Of a DNA stretch of 64,000 bases, positions 17,573 to 26,007 are shown in pieces. The number at the start of each line of letters is the position of its first letter. Within the stretch, counting starts at the first letter, position 1. Below the pieces are notes generated by a model, which had not been told where the DNA came from, ran no database searches, and saw nothing but the letters and a program-made list of their open reading frames with translations. The stretch is taken from contig NC_014963.1 of assembly GCF_000179915.2 (NCBI RefSeq), forward strand, positions 1,178,001 through 1,242,000. Reading direction: 5' to 3'. Origin of the DNA: Terriglobus saanensis SP1PR4. GTDB lineage: Bacteria > Acidobacteriota > Terriglobia > Terriglobales > Acidobacteriaceae. A program made the position numbers and the translations under genes.

Positions 17573-18451
17573 ATGGGATTTCGCAATCGACTTGTCCTGA
17601 TCCTCATCCTTGCCGCCTCCTGCGTAGCGCAGGCCCAGACTCTTACCACGCAAGCTGCCATGCACACCTGGGTAACCTCGCTTTACAGCTTCTCGCCCTC
17701 GAAGATCAGTAAGGCGCAACAGTCCCAAAAATCGCAACAGATGGATCAGTTCTGGAAGGATGTGAAGGCAGACCCTGAGACCACGCTCCCTCTGCTCCGA
17801 GTCGAGCTTGCAGACGCATCCAATCCGCCTTTTTTCATGATGGACGGAACCAGCCTCCTGCTCTCGCTTTCCAAGGAGACCGCCGACGGTGATCTCGCCG
17901 CACAAGCCCTTCCGCGTGCCGACCTCAAAGACGTTGTCCTTTCGGTCTACTTCTCTACTGTGCACGACCTTTCCATGTCCGGTGCAGACACCACACAGGC
18001 TGGGCTTCACATCCTGGATGACCCGAAGTTCCGCGTTTCTTTGCCACAACACACAACGACACTCTCGCAGCCCATCAGCCTTGTCTACCTGCTCCTTCCC
18101 GTCGATCAGAATCTGTGGCTTCAAGCGGCGCTCGACCGCTTCGCCAGCGAAAAGGATGAGGTGGCACAGGTAAGTCTCCTCACCCTCTTCTTCTTCTCGC
18201 AGACGAAAGAGGGAGATCAGATCCTTGCCGCCACGGCGCAGGACAGCAGCCGCAGTGAGACTGTTCGCAATGAAGCAGCAAAATGGATCAAAGCGGCGAA
18301 GGATGTCTCTACGGCGAAGTCCAAGGTGCCCGGATCGGAAGAGCAGATCCGTGAGCGCCGCGCGAAACGCCTTGGCAATGTAAGCGATGAAGCGCTTAGC
18401 GATGCGCAGGATATGACCAGCCGCATCATCCAACTCCGCCGCAGGAAATAA
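17573..18451 (+). CDS. Exported protein of unknown function
   Basis: 292 residues with a signal peptide (MGFRNRLVLILILAASCVAQA). The rest is mostly helical, with a basic Gln/Lys stretch (KAQQSQKSQQMDQFWKDVKA) early on and a charged C-terminus (EEQIRERRAKRLGNVSDEAL...). There is no catalytic motif. Shine-Dalgarno-like GGAGAG lies 11-16 bases before the ATG. It is monocistronic, ending just before repeat copy E. Function not recognised. Confidence 0.72.
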   Translation: MGFRNRLVLILILAASCVAQAQTLTTQAAMHTWVTSLYSFSPSKISKAQQSQKSQQMDQFWKDVKADPETTLPLLRVELADASNPPFFMMDGTSLLLSLSKETADGDLAAQALPRADLKDVVLSVYFSTVHDLSMSGADTTQAGLHILDDPKFRVSLPQHTTTLSQPISLVYLLLPVDQNLWLQAALDRFASEKDEVAQVSLLTLFFFSQTKEGDQILAATAQDSSRSETVRNEAAKWIKAAKDVSTAKSKVPGSEEQIRERRAKRLGNVSDEALSDAQDMTSRIIQLRRRK

Positions 18452-18469
18452 GTTCAACGCATACGCCGG

Positions 18470-18521
18470 GTGCCCCATGTCCCGATTTTGGGACATGGGT
18501 TATGCGCGAAGCGCACCCAAC
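18470..18521. repeat. Dispersed palindromic repeat, copy E (variant arms)
   Basis: GTGCCCCATGTCCC - GATTTT - GGGACATGGG gives a perfect 10-bp stem, followed by TTATGCGCGAAGCGCACCCAAC, itself able to fold as GCGC-GAA-GCGC. Flanks match the family; the arm sequence differs completely from copies A-C yet pairs with itself. It starts 18 bases after a stop codon, between convergent genes. Confidence 0.7.
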
Positions 18522-18530
18522 AAAATCTTG

Positions 18531-18565
18531 TAAAACAAAAAACGGGAGCGCCGAAGCACTCCCGT
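18531..18565 (-). terminator. Intrinsic terminator of the sdh operon
   Basis: On the minus strand ACGGGAGTGC-TTCG-GCGCTCCCGT (18565-18542, one mismatch) forms a stem closed by a TTCG tetraloop and is followed directly by TTTTTTGTTTTA. This is a textbook intrinsic terminator, 17 bases past the sdhB stop. Confidence 0.88.
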
Positions 18566-18582
18566 CATACCGATCAAATAGA

Positions 18583-19362
18583 TTACCGAGCGAAGAAGTC
18601 CTTCACCTGCTGCACAAAGACATCGCGACCCATATCCGAAATCGCCTCCGTCAGCGGCAACTGCTTCGGGCAGGCCTGCACGCAGTTCTGCGCAAAGCCA
18701 CACTCCTGAATTCCTCCATCGCCAGCAAGCGCGCGCAAACGTTCTTCCTTCAACACGGCTCCCGCAGGGTCCATATTGAAGAGCTTCGCCTGTGCAATCG
18801 TCGCCGCGCCCACAAAGCCGGTGGCCTCATTGAACTGCGGGCAGACCTCCATGCAGATCGTGCACGAGATGCAATTGGACAATGGATACCGCTCTTCCTG
18901 AATCTGCGGAAACTGCCGTGGTCCAGGCCCCAGATCGTAGCTGCCATCGATCGGCACCCAAGCCTGTACTTTCTTCAAATTCTCGAAGAGCACGGATCGG
19001 TCAACCGCCAGATCGCGCACCACAGGGAACTTGCTGAGAGGAGCGAGGGAGATCGTGCCATCCTTCGTCTCCGCCATCAGCTTGTCCACAAGAGCACTGC
19101 ACGCCATCCGTGCTTTGCCGTTGATCAGCATCGCGCAGGAGCCGCAGATTTCTTCCAGGCAGTTCGAGTCATACGTGACGGCCGTCGTCTGCTTGCCTTC
19201 GCTCGTGATCGGAGCCATGGCGATCTCGCCCAGCAGGGAAGTGATGTTCATGCCCGACCGATAGGGAAACTCGAACTTCTCCACAAACGCCGCAGCCTCG
19301 GGCGTGGCCTGCCGCTTCACTTCCACTCTGATCGTCTTCGGAGCTACCTTTGTCTCTGCCAT
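18583..19362 (-). CDS. sdhB: Succinate dehydrogenase iron-sulfur subunit
   Basis: 259 residues. The N-terminal ferredoxin-like domain has the [2Fe-2S] ligands in NCLEEICGSCAMLINGKAR. The C-terminal domain has SNCISCTICMEVCPQ and CGFAQNCVQACPKQLP for the [4Fe-4S] and [3Fe-4S] clusters. It carries electrons from FAD in SdhA to quinone. Last gene of sdhCAB, with a 29-base gap from sdhA and a terminator after it. Confidence 0.96.
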   Translation of the reverse strand: MAETKVAPKTIRVEVKRQATPEAAAFVEKFEFPYRSGMNITSLLGEIAMAPITSEGKQTTAVTYDSNCLEEICGSCAMLINGKARMACSALVDKLMAETKDGTISLAPLSKFPVVRDLAVDRSVLFENLKKVQAWVPIDGSYDLGPGPRQFPQIQEERYPLSNCISCTICMEVCPQFNEATGFVGAATIAQAKLFNMDPAGAVLKEERLRALAGDGGIQECGFAQNCVQACPKQLPLTEAISDMGRDVFVQQVKDFFAR

Positions 19363-19391
19363 CTAATCCCTCTCCAATATCAAAGTGAAAC

Positions 19392-21173
19392 CTAAGCGGA
19401 AGCGTCATACCGGCGCGGGCGCGGCGTGATCCACTGTGTGTCGACCTCTTCGTACGTAATCACCGGAGCATCCGCTATCGGGTCATACGATCCCATCGTC
19501 GTCTTCAGGAACTTCTCATCGTTGCGCTCGGTGAAGTCCGGCTTGTAATGCGCGCCGCGGCTCTCATCCCGCTTCTCCGCACCCTGCACGATCACGCGCG
19601 CGAGCTGCAGCATGTTGTAGAGCTGACGAGCGAAGGCAAACGAGGTGTTCGCCCATGCACTCTTGTCCGAGAGATTGATGTTGCGATAACGAGAGAGCAG
19701 TTCGACGATCTTCTCGTCGGCTTCGCGCAGACCCGCGTTGTAGCGAATGATCGTCGCGTGCCGCGTCATCGTATCGCCGAGCTCACGCCATAGCTTGAAC
19801 GGATTCTCTGTGCCTTCGTTCTGCAGAAGAATATTGTTGAACTCGCGCTGACGAACCTCTTCCTTCGCCGCTCCTCCATCGCCCTTCTGTGCAGGTAGAT
19901 TCTTGGCATAAAGGATCGCTTGCGGCCCGGCGACAAAGCCGCCGTAGATGCAGGAGAGAAGCGAGTTCGCACCCAGGCGGTTTGCACCGTGGATCGAGTA
20001 ATCCGCTTCTCCTGCGGCAAACACACCTGGGATATTCGTCATCTGGTTGAAGTCCACCCAGAGTCCACCCATCGTGTAATGCACGCCCGGGAAAATCTTC
20101 ATCGGCACTTCATGCGGATCGTCGCCGACAAACTTCTCGTAGATCTCGAGGATGCCTTCGATCTTCTTCTCCAGCACCTCGCGGTCGATATGTGAGACGT
20201 CGAGATACACCATCGGCTGTCCGTCGATGCCAAGATCTTCCTGGTACACAATGCGATGGATCGCACGCGTCGCAATATCACGCGGCACAAGGTTGCCGTA
20301 CTTCGGATACCACTCTTCCAGGAAGTAGAAACGGTCCGCCTCGGGAATCGTCTTCGCCGGACGGGGATCGCCCTTCTTGCGCGGAACCCAGACGCGTCCA
20401 CCTTCGCCACGTGCGCTCTCGGACATCAGTCGCAGCTTGTCCTCGCCCGGGATCGCCGTCGGATGCACCTGGATAAACTCGCCGTTGGAGTAGTACGCGC
20501 CCTGCTGATACAGCGCGGAGGCGGCCGATCCAGTGCAGACCACGGAGTTCGTGCTTTTGCCGAAGATCGCTCCATTGCCGCCCGTGCAGATGATGATCGC
20601 GTCCGCGTGGAAGGTCTTCACTTCCATCGTGCGCAGATCCATCGCGCAGATACCGCGGCAGACGCCAGCCTCGTCGAGCACGGCGGAGAGAAACTCCCAT
20701 CCCTCGTACTTCTGAACCTTCCCTTCGCTCTCAAAGCGGCGAACCTGCTCATCCAGCGCGTACAGAAGTTGTTGTCCCGTCGTCGCGCCAGCAAAAGCCG
20801 TGCGGTGATAGAGCGTTCCACCAAAGCGGCGGAAGTCCAGAAGACCTTCCGGTGTGCGATTGAATGGGACGCCCATACGGTCCAGCAGATCGATGATCGC
20901 CGGGCCCTGCGCCGTCATGTTCTTCACGGGCGTCTGGTTGGCAAGAAAGTCGCCACCGTAGATCGTGTCGTCAAAGTGCTTGAAGACGTCGTCGCCTTCG
21001 CCCTTCAGGTTCTTCGCGGCGTTGATGCCGCCCTGCGCACAGACCGAGTGCGAACGCTTCACCGGTACGATCGAAAACAGGTCGACCTTACCGCCCGCCT
21101 CAGCAATTTTGATCACCGACGACAAGCCCGCCAGTCCACCACCAACCACAATAATCTTAGGCACTGCTGCCAT
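19392..21173 (-). CDS. sdhA: Succinate dehydrogenase flavoprotein subunit
   Basis: 593 residues. FAD-binding N-terminus PKIIVVGGGLAGLSSVIKIA, the SHSVCAQGGINAA block that in the family precedes the covalent-FAD site, FRRFGGTLYHRTAFAG, the catalytic-region motif HPTAIPGEDKLRLMSESARG, and HYTMGGLWVD. It oxidises succinate to fumarate. The size and the GINAAKNLKGEGDDVFKHF insert resemble the non-proteobacterial SdhCAB type with a single cytochrome subunit. Located between sdhC and sdhB. Confidence 0.96.
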   Translation of the reverse strand: MAAVPKIIVVGGGLAGLSSVIKIAEAGGKVDLFSIVPVKRSHSVCAQGGINAAKNLKGEGDDVFKHFDDTIYGGDFLANQTPVKNMTAQGPAIIDLLDRMGVPFNRTPEGLLDFRRFGGTLYHRTAFAGATTGQQLLYALDEQVRRFESEGKVQKYEGWEFLSAVLDEAGVCRGICAMDLRTMEVKTFHADAIIICTGGNGAIFGKSTNSVVCTGSAASALYQQGAYYSNGEFIQVHPTAIPGEDKLRLMSESARGEGGRVWVPRKKGDPRPAKTIPEADRFYFLEEWYPKYGNLVPRDIATRAIHRIVYQEDLGIDGQPMVYLDVSHIDREVLEKKIEGILEIYEKFVGDDPHEVPMKIFPGVHYTMGGLWVDFNQMTNIPGVFAAGEADYSIHGANRLGANSLLSCIYGGFVAGPQAILYAKNLPAQKGDGGAAKEEVRQREFNNILLQNEGTENPFKLWRELGDTMTRHATIIRYNAGLREADEKIVELLSRYRNINLSDKSAWANTSFAFARQLYNMLQLARVIVQGAEKRDESRGAHYKPDFTERNDEKFLKTTMGSYDPIADAPVITYEEVDTQWITPRPRRYDASA

Positions 21174-21195
21174 CGTTTACTCCCTCACTCGATTG

Positions 21196-21996
21196 CTACT
21201 GCTGTGTCAACGGCGGCTGCTGTTGCGACTCATTCTGAACAGGCATGGATGGAGCCATCACACCCGGCTGCTGCGCAGGCATCACATCTTCAAACGGAAC
21301 CGCAGGCGCACTCACAATGGCGATAATGCTCCAAAGGCCGGCCGCGCAAAGCACCGTTCCAAAGACACCGCAGACCCATCCGAACTTCTTTCGCGCGCGA
21401 TCGCCAGGCGTAATGCCCCACTTCGCTGCAAAGAGCCAGACGCCGTAGGCAAAGTGCCAGCACGTTACGATCATGCCAATTACATAGACGGCGACCATCC
21501 ATGGATTGGAAAGCTCATACTGCACCTTCCAGTACGCGAGGCCGGGATGCTCCGGCAGGCTCACACCCGTGAACCGCTGGAAGTACAGATGCTGAATGAT
21601 GTACGCCAGCGCCAGGATGCCCGTCACGCGCTGCGACAGGTACATCCAGTTGCCCGCCCACGGATACACATTTACATTAGGACGGCCCTTGATGGCGATG
21701 TACACGCCGTACAGCGCGTGGAAGGCCAGCGGGATAAAGATGAACGCCCACTCGAGCACGCGCACGAGCGGCAGGCCGTTCAAGAACTTCACCTGCTGCG
21801 CATAGGCCAGCGGGCCATGCACGATCTCGATATTCGAGATGATATGTTCGACCAGAAATGCGCCGATGGGAACAATGCCCGTCAGGGAATGAAGCCGGCG
21901 CAGCACAAACGAGTTTCCCTCGCCCGCGCGCAGTGGCTGAACACCCTTGATCGGATGCTGATTGGATGGTGGTGCCGGTGCAGCGACCGAAGCCAT
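21196..21996 (-). CDS. sdhC: Succinate dehydrogenase cytochrome b subunit
   Basis: 266 residues with five membrane helices and the conserved heme-ligand context FVLRRLHSLTGIVPIGAFLVEH, plus YLSQRVTGILALAYIIQHLY. A single di-heme-type cytochrome b anchors the complex, so no sdhD is needed, in line with the three-gene order. The C-terminal tail after the last helix is Pro/Gln-rich (VPFEDVMPAQQPGVMAPS...QQQPP) and about 40 residues long, which is unusual. First gene of the operon; Shine-Dalgarno GAGGGAG lies upstream of the ATG at 21996. Confidence 0.93.
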   Translation of the reverse strand: MASVAAPAPPSNQHPIKGVQPLRAGEGNSFVLRRLHSLTGIVPIGAFLVEHIISNIEIVHGPLAYAQQVKFLNGLPLVRVLEWAFIFIPLAFHALYGVYIAIKGRPNVNVYPWAGNWMYLSQRVTGILALAYIIQHLYFQRFTGVSLPEHPGLAYWKVQYELSNPWMVAVYVIGMIVTCWHFAYGVWLFAAKWGITPGDRARKKFGWVCGVFGTVLCAAGLWSIIAIVSAPAVPFEDVMPAQQPGVMAPSMPVQNESQQQPPLTQQ

Positions 21997-22161
21997 AGTC
22001 TTACTCCCTCAAGTACCTTCAATCGCAGAGTGCTTTAACTTCTTGAAAAGGCAGGCACAGCCATTATTCAGCGACGGTTAAACGACCGTCAATCGAAACT
22101 CGAGCGATCGTGCGATTATCGTGGTCTTTGTGCGATTTTGGAGCCACATCGAAAATTATGG

Positions 22162-22428
22162 CTACTGCTGCGCTCCATGCAGCACCCGCAAGAGCAGCAC
22201 CTGATCTCTGGAAACCCTGTAGATGAGCAGATGAAGGTGTGCCGTTAGCAGGAATCTCGCGTGTCCCGCGCAGCGCGGCCTATTCTTCCGGCTTGAGGAA
22301 GCGAGCGACTCGGACGCGTCGTAAATCGCGTCATGAACTCGAAGTGCTGCTTCTTTGTTCTCGGAATAGATTCTTGCAAAGATCGCATCGGCATCTTCGT
22401 CAGCAGGGACAGTCCAGATCAACTTCAT
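22162..22428 (-). pseudogene. ParE/RelE-type toxin, frame-scrambled core
   Basis: An 88-codon frame reads as a ParE/RelE-superfamily toxin at both ends: MKLIWTVPADEDADAIFARI at the N-terminus and LLIYRVSRDQVLLLRVLHG at the C-terminus. The central 23 residues make no sense for the family. The expected text is instead found in the other two frames: PQAGRIGR in frame +1, then RGTREIPANGTP in frame +2, before the C-terminus returns to frame 0. Three one-base gains (near 22300, 22272 and 22232) account for this and together restore the frame. The encoded protein therefore has a wrong core and is probably inactive. The ATG overlaps the reconstructed antitoxin stop (ATGA). Confidence 0.75.
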
Positions 22429-22741
22429 CGCTTCGTAGGGGTTCGCTTTTCTTCTTCAATCTCACGTAACCACTGAGCCCGCCTCGCTGCGAACTTGGCT
22501 TCTACGATTTCGCTAGGGATTCCGGTCGGGGATCTTCCAGCGCCTCCTGCACCTTGGCACGAAACCACGCATCGTAATCCGCGTCCGCCGCCCCAAACGG
22601 CAGAGCACCCTCATTCGCCGTCCGCGTCAGCATCATCCGCACCGCGTCGGAGACCGTCAGCCCCACGCGCTGCAATACCTCTGCCGCCTTATCCCGGATT
22701 TCAGGGTCGATCCTCGTCTGAACCAGCGCCGTAGCTGCCAT
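22425..22741 (-). pseudogene. RelB/DinJ-type antitoxin, C-terminally frameshifted
   Basis: The ATG at 22741 follows GAGGTGA with a 5-base spacer. The N-terminal half is a RelB/DinJ ribbon-helix-helix protein (ALVQTRIDPEIRDKAAEVLQ, then LTVSDAVRMMLTRTANEGAL). Translation stops at 22502 after 79 residues. A one-base loss near 22520 explains this: shifting frame there gives IPSEIVEAKFAARRAQWLRE and runs to a stop at 22425 that overlaps the toxin ATG, the normal arrangement for such pairs. The truncated protein keeps the DNA-binding part but lacks the toxin-neutralising C-terminus. Confidence 0.75.
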
Positions 22742-22777
22742 GGCCTTCACCTCGAAGACTAGTGTAATGCAAATGCA

Positions 22778-23374
22778 TTACAGACGCGAAAGGATCCCCA
22801 CTAACGCCCGTCCGCGATGGCTCACCCTTTGCTTCTCCGCATCATCTAGCTCTGCCATGGTGAGCCCACGGTCCGGAAGCCAGAAGAGGGGATCGTACCC
22901 AAATCCACCCTCCCCAACGGGCGCGCCGAGAATCTCCCCTTCAACCGAGCCTTCGCTCACATCGACAACCGCTCCATCACGAGCTAGCACCAGGACACAC
23001 CGGTAGCGTCCACGCCGATCGACCTCATCGCCCAGTGCGGCCAGCAGGCAAGCGTTGTTGCGCTGATCCACCGTGCCCTCGAAAACAAAGCCCGAATCGT
23101 CCGCATACCGCGCCGACCGCACACCCGGAGCTCCACCCAGCATATCGACTTCCAGCCCCGAGTCATCCGCCAGAACCAGCTTGCCCAGTGCCAACGCCGA
23201 ATAAAACTCGGCCTTCAGGCGTGCATTCCCCTCAAAACTTTTCTCGGTCTCGTCCGGAGCCGGAATCTCCTTCAACCCCGGAAGCGGCTCGATGTCCACT
23301 CCAAAGACCTCCGCAGCCGCGCGGAAGTCTCGCAGCTTCCCGGCGTTTGTGGAAGCGATGTACAGCACCGGCAT
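22778..23374 (-). CDS. rdgB: Non-canonical purine NTP pyrophosphatase (RdgB/HAM1)
   Basis: 198 residues, the normal family length. Motifs: LYIASTNAGKLRDF at the N-terminus (SxNxGK phosphate loop), LADDSGLEVDMLGGAPGV with the catalytic and metal-binding Asp residues, RSARYAD, and GFGYDPLFWLPD near the C-terminus. It hydrolyses dITP, ITP and XTP to keep them out of DNA and RNA. The start is 2 bases from the end of the PfkB kinase gene upstream, implying co-transcription and coupling. Confidence 0.95.
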   Translation of the reverse strand: MPVLYIASTNAGKLRDFRAAAEVFGVDIEPLPGLKEIPAPDETEKSFEGNARLKAEFYSALALGKLVLADDSGLEVDMLGGAPGVRSARYADDSGFVFEGTVDQRNNACLLAALGDEVDRRGRYRCVLVLARDGAVVDVSEGSVEGEILGAPVGEGGFGYDPLFWLPDRGLTMAELDDAEKQRVSHRGRALVGILSRL

Positions 23375-23376
23375 CG

Positions 23377-24315
23377 TCAGGATTGCCTCGTATAACGCTC
23401 GCCCGTGCTCCGTAGCTGTTCGATCGCTGCCAGTGTCTTAATCCCGCCGCGAGCTCCGAGCGCCGTGCAGTTTAAGGCTGCTGCCGCGCAGGCAAAATCG
23501 AGCTGATGATCCAGCGCCCACCCCTGCTGCAGGCCGTAGATAAAGCCCGCGCGAAAGGTGTCGCCCGCGCCCGTCGTATCCACCACAGGAACTTTGTACG
23601 CCGCCTGGTAGTGCATCGTCTCACCATCCCAGGCCAGTACGCCGTCATGGCCAAGCGTTGCAGCGCTGAGCTTGCAGTCGTACTCGCGATGCATCGCCTT
23701 CAGGGCCTTCTCGATGTCGTCTTCACCCATCAAGCGGCAAGGGAAGTCCGCGCTGGCAATCACGTAATCAATGCAGGTGATCAGCTCTTCTACGCCGGGA
23801 TAAAGCTGGTCCAGATCGCAACTCACCAGTACACCGGCTTCGCGCGCCCATCGCGCCGCGACGGTCGCAGCCTCCGTGTCCCATCCATCCACGTGCAGCA
23901 TGCGCGCATTCACAATCCACTCGCGCTTCAGGTCTGCAGGCGACAACGCCAGCCGCTCATCGCGTTTGTGCAGAATCGTGCGTTCGCCTGTGCTATCCAG
24001 AATGATGATGGACTGCTGGCTCGCACAGTTTGCTACGGGTACGATCTGAGCGTCCACACCCGCAGCGGCAAAGGCCTCGCGGTGGAGGGAAGCTGCCGCA
24101 TCGTCGCCGACGCGGCCGATGTAGCGCGTACTCATGCCCCATCGTTGGCAGGCCACGACCGTCGAAGCGGTCTGGCCTCCCGGCATCACGTTGACTGCGT
24201 GAAACTCGACTTTTGATCCCACTGCAGGAAATTTTTCAACAGATATTACGGTATCGGTGGCGTTCAGGCCTACGCCTACTAAATCCACCGTGGTAGATGC
24301 ACTCATGACCTTCAT
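23377..24315 (-). CDS. PfkB-family carbohydrate or nucleoside kinase
   Basis: 312 residues. Ribokinase-fold hallmarks: DLVGVGLNATDTVISVEKFP and the GG switch in VMPGGQTASTVVACQRWG; near the C-terminus the anion hole and catalytic base in VPVVDTTGAGDTFRAGF. It should phosphorylate a sugar or nucleoside with ATP, but substrate residues do not let me name it. Alternative starts exist at the second Met (MSAS, 24306). It is divergent from the inositol-phosphate synthase gene (139-base gap) and is followed by rdgB with a 2-base gap. Confidence 0.9.
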   Translation of the reverse strand: MKVMSASTTVDLVGVGLNATDTVISVEKFPAVGSKVEFHAVNVMPGGQTASTVVACQRWGMSTRYIGRVGDDAAASLHREAFAAAGVDAQIVPVANCASQQSIIILDSTGERTILHKRDERLALSPADLKREWIVNARMLHVDGWDTEAATVAARWAREAGVLVSCDLDQLYPGVEELITCIDYVIASADFPCRLMGEDDIEKALKAMHREYDCKLSAATLGHDGVLAWDGETMHYQAAYKVPVVDTTGAGDTFRAGFIYGLQQGWALDHQLDFACAAAALNCTALGARGGIKTLAAIEQLRSTGERYTRQS

Positions 24316-24454
24316 CGTAAATGGGCGTTAGCGCTGTCTGCCAATTTCGGCCTTTTTCGCCCCAGCGCGACGTAAAAACTGCACGTATGCTCGGCCTTGG
24401 AAGCATCTCTCTTCAACGCAAAATACGCAGCACCGAGCAGGAGTGAAGTTCGCA

Positions 24455-25786
24455 ATGACCGAAGCATCCACAGCACCGAAAGCCGCTGACATCCAACCCG
24501 CCGCAGGAAAACTCGGCATCATGATTCCCGGCATGGGGGCCGTCGCCACTACGCTCATCGCTGGCGTGGAAGCCATCCGCCGCGGTCTCGCCAAACCCAT
24601 CGGCTCCATGACGCAGATGGGCACCATCCGTCTGGGCAAACGTTCCGACGACAACCAGCCGCTTATCCGCGACTTCGCGCCCATCGCCGCGCTTGACGAT
24701 CTCGTCTTCACTGGCTGGGACATCTTCGGAGGCAATCTCTACGAGGCCGCTAGAACCGCCAACGTGCTCGATCGCGATCAGCTCGAAGAGATCCGTCCCT
24801 TCCTCGAATCCATCGAGCCCATGCCTGCCGTCTTCGATCAGCACTACGTCAAACGCCTCACCGGGACACGGATCAAGACCGGCAAGAACAAGTGCGATCT
24901 CGCCAACCAGATCCGCAACGACATCGCCGAGTTCAAAACAAGGACCGACCGTCAGGTCATGCTCTGGTGCGGCTCGACGGAGATCTTCCTCGAACAAACC
25001 GCAGTCCATCAGACGCTGGCGGCCTTCGAAAAAGGCCTCGTCGACGATGACCCCGGCATCTCGCCTTCCATGCTGTACGCCTGGGCCTGTCTCAAAGAGG
25101 GCATTCCCTTTGCCAACGGCGCGCCCAATCTAACGGTAGATATTCCCGCTCTCCGCGAGCTCTCGAAGCTCACAGGTGCACCCATCTGCGGCAAAGACTT
25201 CAAGACCGGTCAGACCTTCATCAAGACCGTTCTCGCGCCAGCCTTCAAGACGCGCTATCTCGGACTCTCCGGCTGGTACTCAACCAACATTCTCGGCAAC
25301 CGCGACGGCGAAGTCCTCGACGATCCCGAGTCCTTCAAGACTAAGGAAGAGTCGAAGCTCGGCGTTCTGGAATACATCCTCCAGCCCGACAAGCACCCCG
25401 ATCTCTACAAAGACATCTTCCACAAAGTCCGAATTAACTACTACCCGCCTCGCGGCGACAACAAAGAGGGCTGGGACAACATCGACATCTTCGGCTGGCT
25501 GGGTTATCCCATGCAACTCAAGGTCGACTTCCTCTGCCGCGACTCCATCCTTGCCGCTCCGCTAGCGCTCGATCTCTGCCTGTACATGGATCTTGCCGCA
25601 CGCACGCCCTCACTCTCGCACCTCGGCGTACAGGAGTGGCTCAGCTTCTACTTCAAAGCGCCCGACACCGCCCCGGGAAACATCCCGGAACACGATCTCT
25701 TCATTCAATCCATGAAACTAAAAAATACCCTCCGTCACATCATGGGCGAAGACCTCGTCACCCACCTCGAGACCCCGAACGATTAG
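24455..25786 (+). CDS. ino1: myo-Inositol-1-phosphate synthase
   Basis: 443 residues from the ATG at 24455, with AGGAGTGA 8 bases before it; an in-frame GTG at 24443 lacks such a signal. The N-terminal NAD-binding segment KLGIMIPGMGAVATTLIAG and the conserved blocks IFGGNLYEAA, GAPNLTVDIPAL, GKDFKTGQTFIKTVLAP, LSGWYSTNILGNRDGEVL and KVDFLCRDSILAAPLALDL are those of the Ino1 family. It converts glucose-6-phosphate to inositol-1-phosphate for inositol lipids or compatible solutes. It is followed by its own terminator. Confidence 0.94.
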   Translation: MTEASTAPKAADIQPAAGKLGIMIPGMGAVATTLIAGVEAIRRGLAKPIGSMTQMGTIRLGKRSDDNQPLIRDFAPIAALDDLVFTGWDIFGGNLYEAARTANVLDRDQLEEIRPFLESIEPMPAVFDQHYVKRLTGTRIKTGKNKCDLANQIRNDIAEFKTRTDRQVMLWCGSTEIFLEQTAVHQTLAAFEKGLVDDDPGISPSMLYAWACLKEGIPFANGAPNLTVDIPALRELSKLTGAPICGKDFKTGQTFIKTVLAPAFKTRYLGLSGWYSTNILGNRDGEVLDDPESFKTKEESKLGVLEYILQPDKHPDLYKDIFHKVRINYYPPRGDNKEGWDNIDIFGWLGYPMQLKVDFLCRDSILAAPLALDLCLYMDLAARTPSLSHLGVQEWLSFYFKAPDTAPGNIPEHDLFIQSMKLKNTLRHIMGEDLVTHLETPND

Positions 25787-25794
25787 AAGACGCG

Positions 25795-25825
25795 GGGCTG
25801 TGGTGAAAACGCCACAGCCCTACTC
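25795..25825 (+). terminator. Terminator-like hairpin after ino1
   Basis: GGGCTGTGGTG (25795-25805) pairs with CGCCACAGCCC (25810-25820, one G-T pair) around an AAAA loop, beginning 9 bases after the ino1 stop. The following TACTCATTTG is only partly T-rich. Confidence 0.6.
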
Positions 25826-25828
25826 ATT

Positions 25829-25866
25829 TGTCATCCCGCAGCAAAGCGAGGGATCTGCTTTGCAAA
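25829..25866. repeat. Single-arm copy of the GTCATCCC repeat
   Basis: TGTCATCCCGCAGCAAAGCG, then AGGGATCTGCTTTGC, matches one arm of the large inverted repeat at 32829-32904. Only one arm is present here, in the gap between ino1 and the M48 protease gene. Confidence 0.6.
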
Positions 25867-26007
25867 GCTCACACCACATCTTCCGTCCTCAAAGGCGATG
25901 GCGCTTTCTCCTCCCAGGACACCAGAACTAATTTTCAAAAAAGGCGTCTAATAGAGAACAGGAGACGCGGGCAGAGCTACGCCCCTTTTCCCGGGAGCCA
26001 CACCGCC

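Noticed and set aside
25828-26007. An N-terminal extension of the M48 protease
   Set aside because: It would translate a repeat and terminator region and would bury the signal peptide that begins at 26008.
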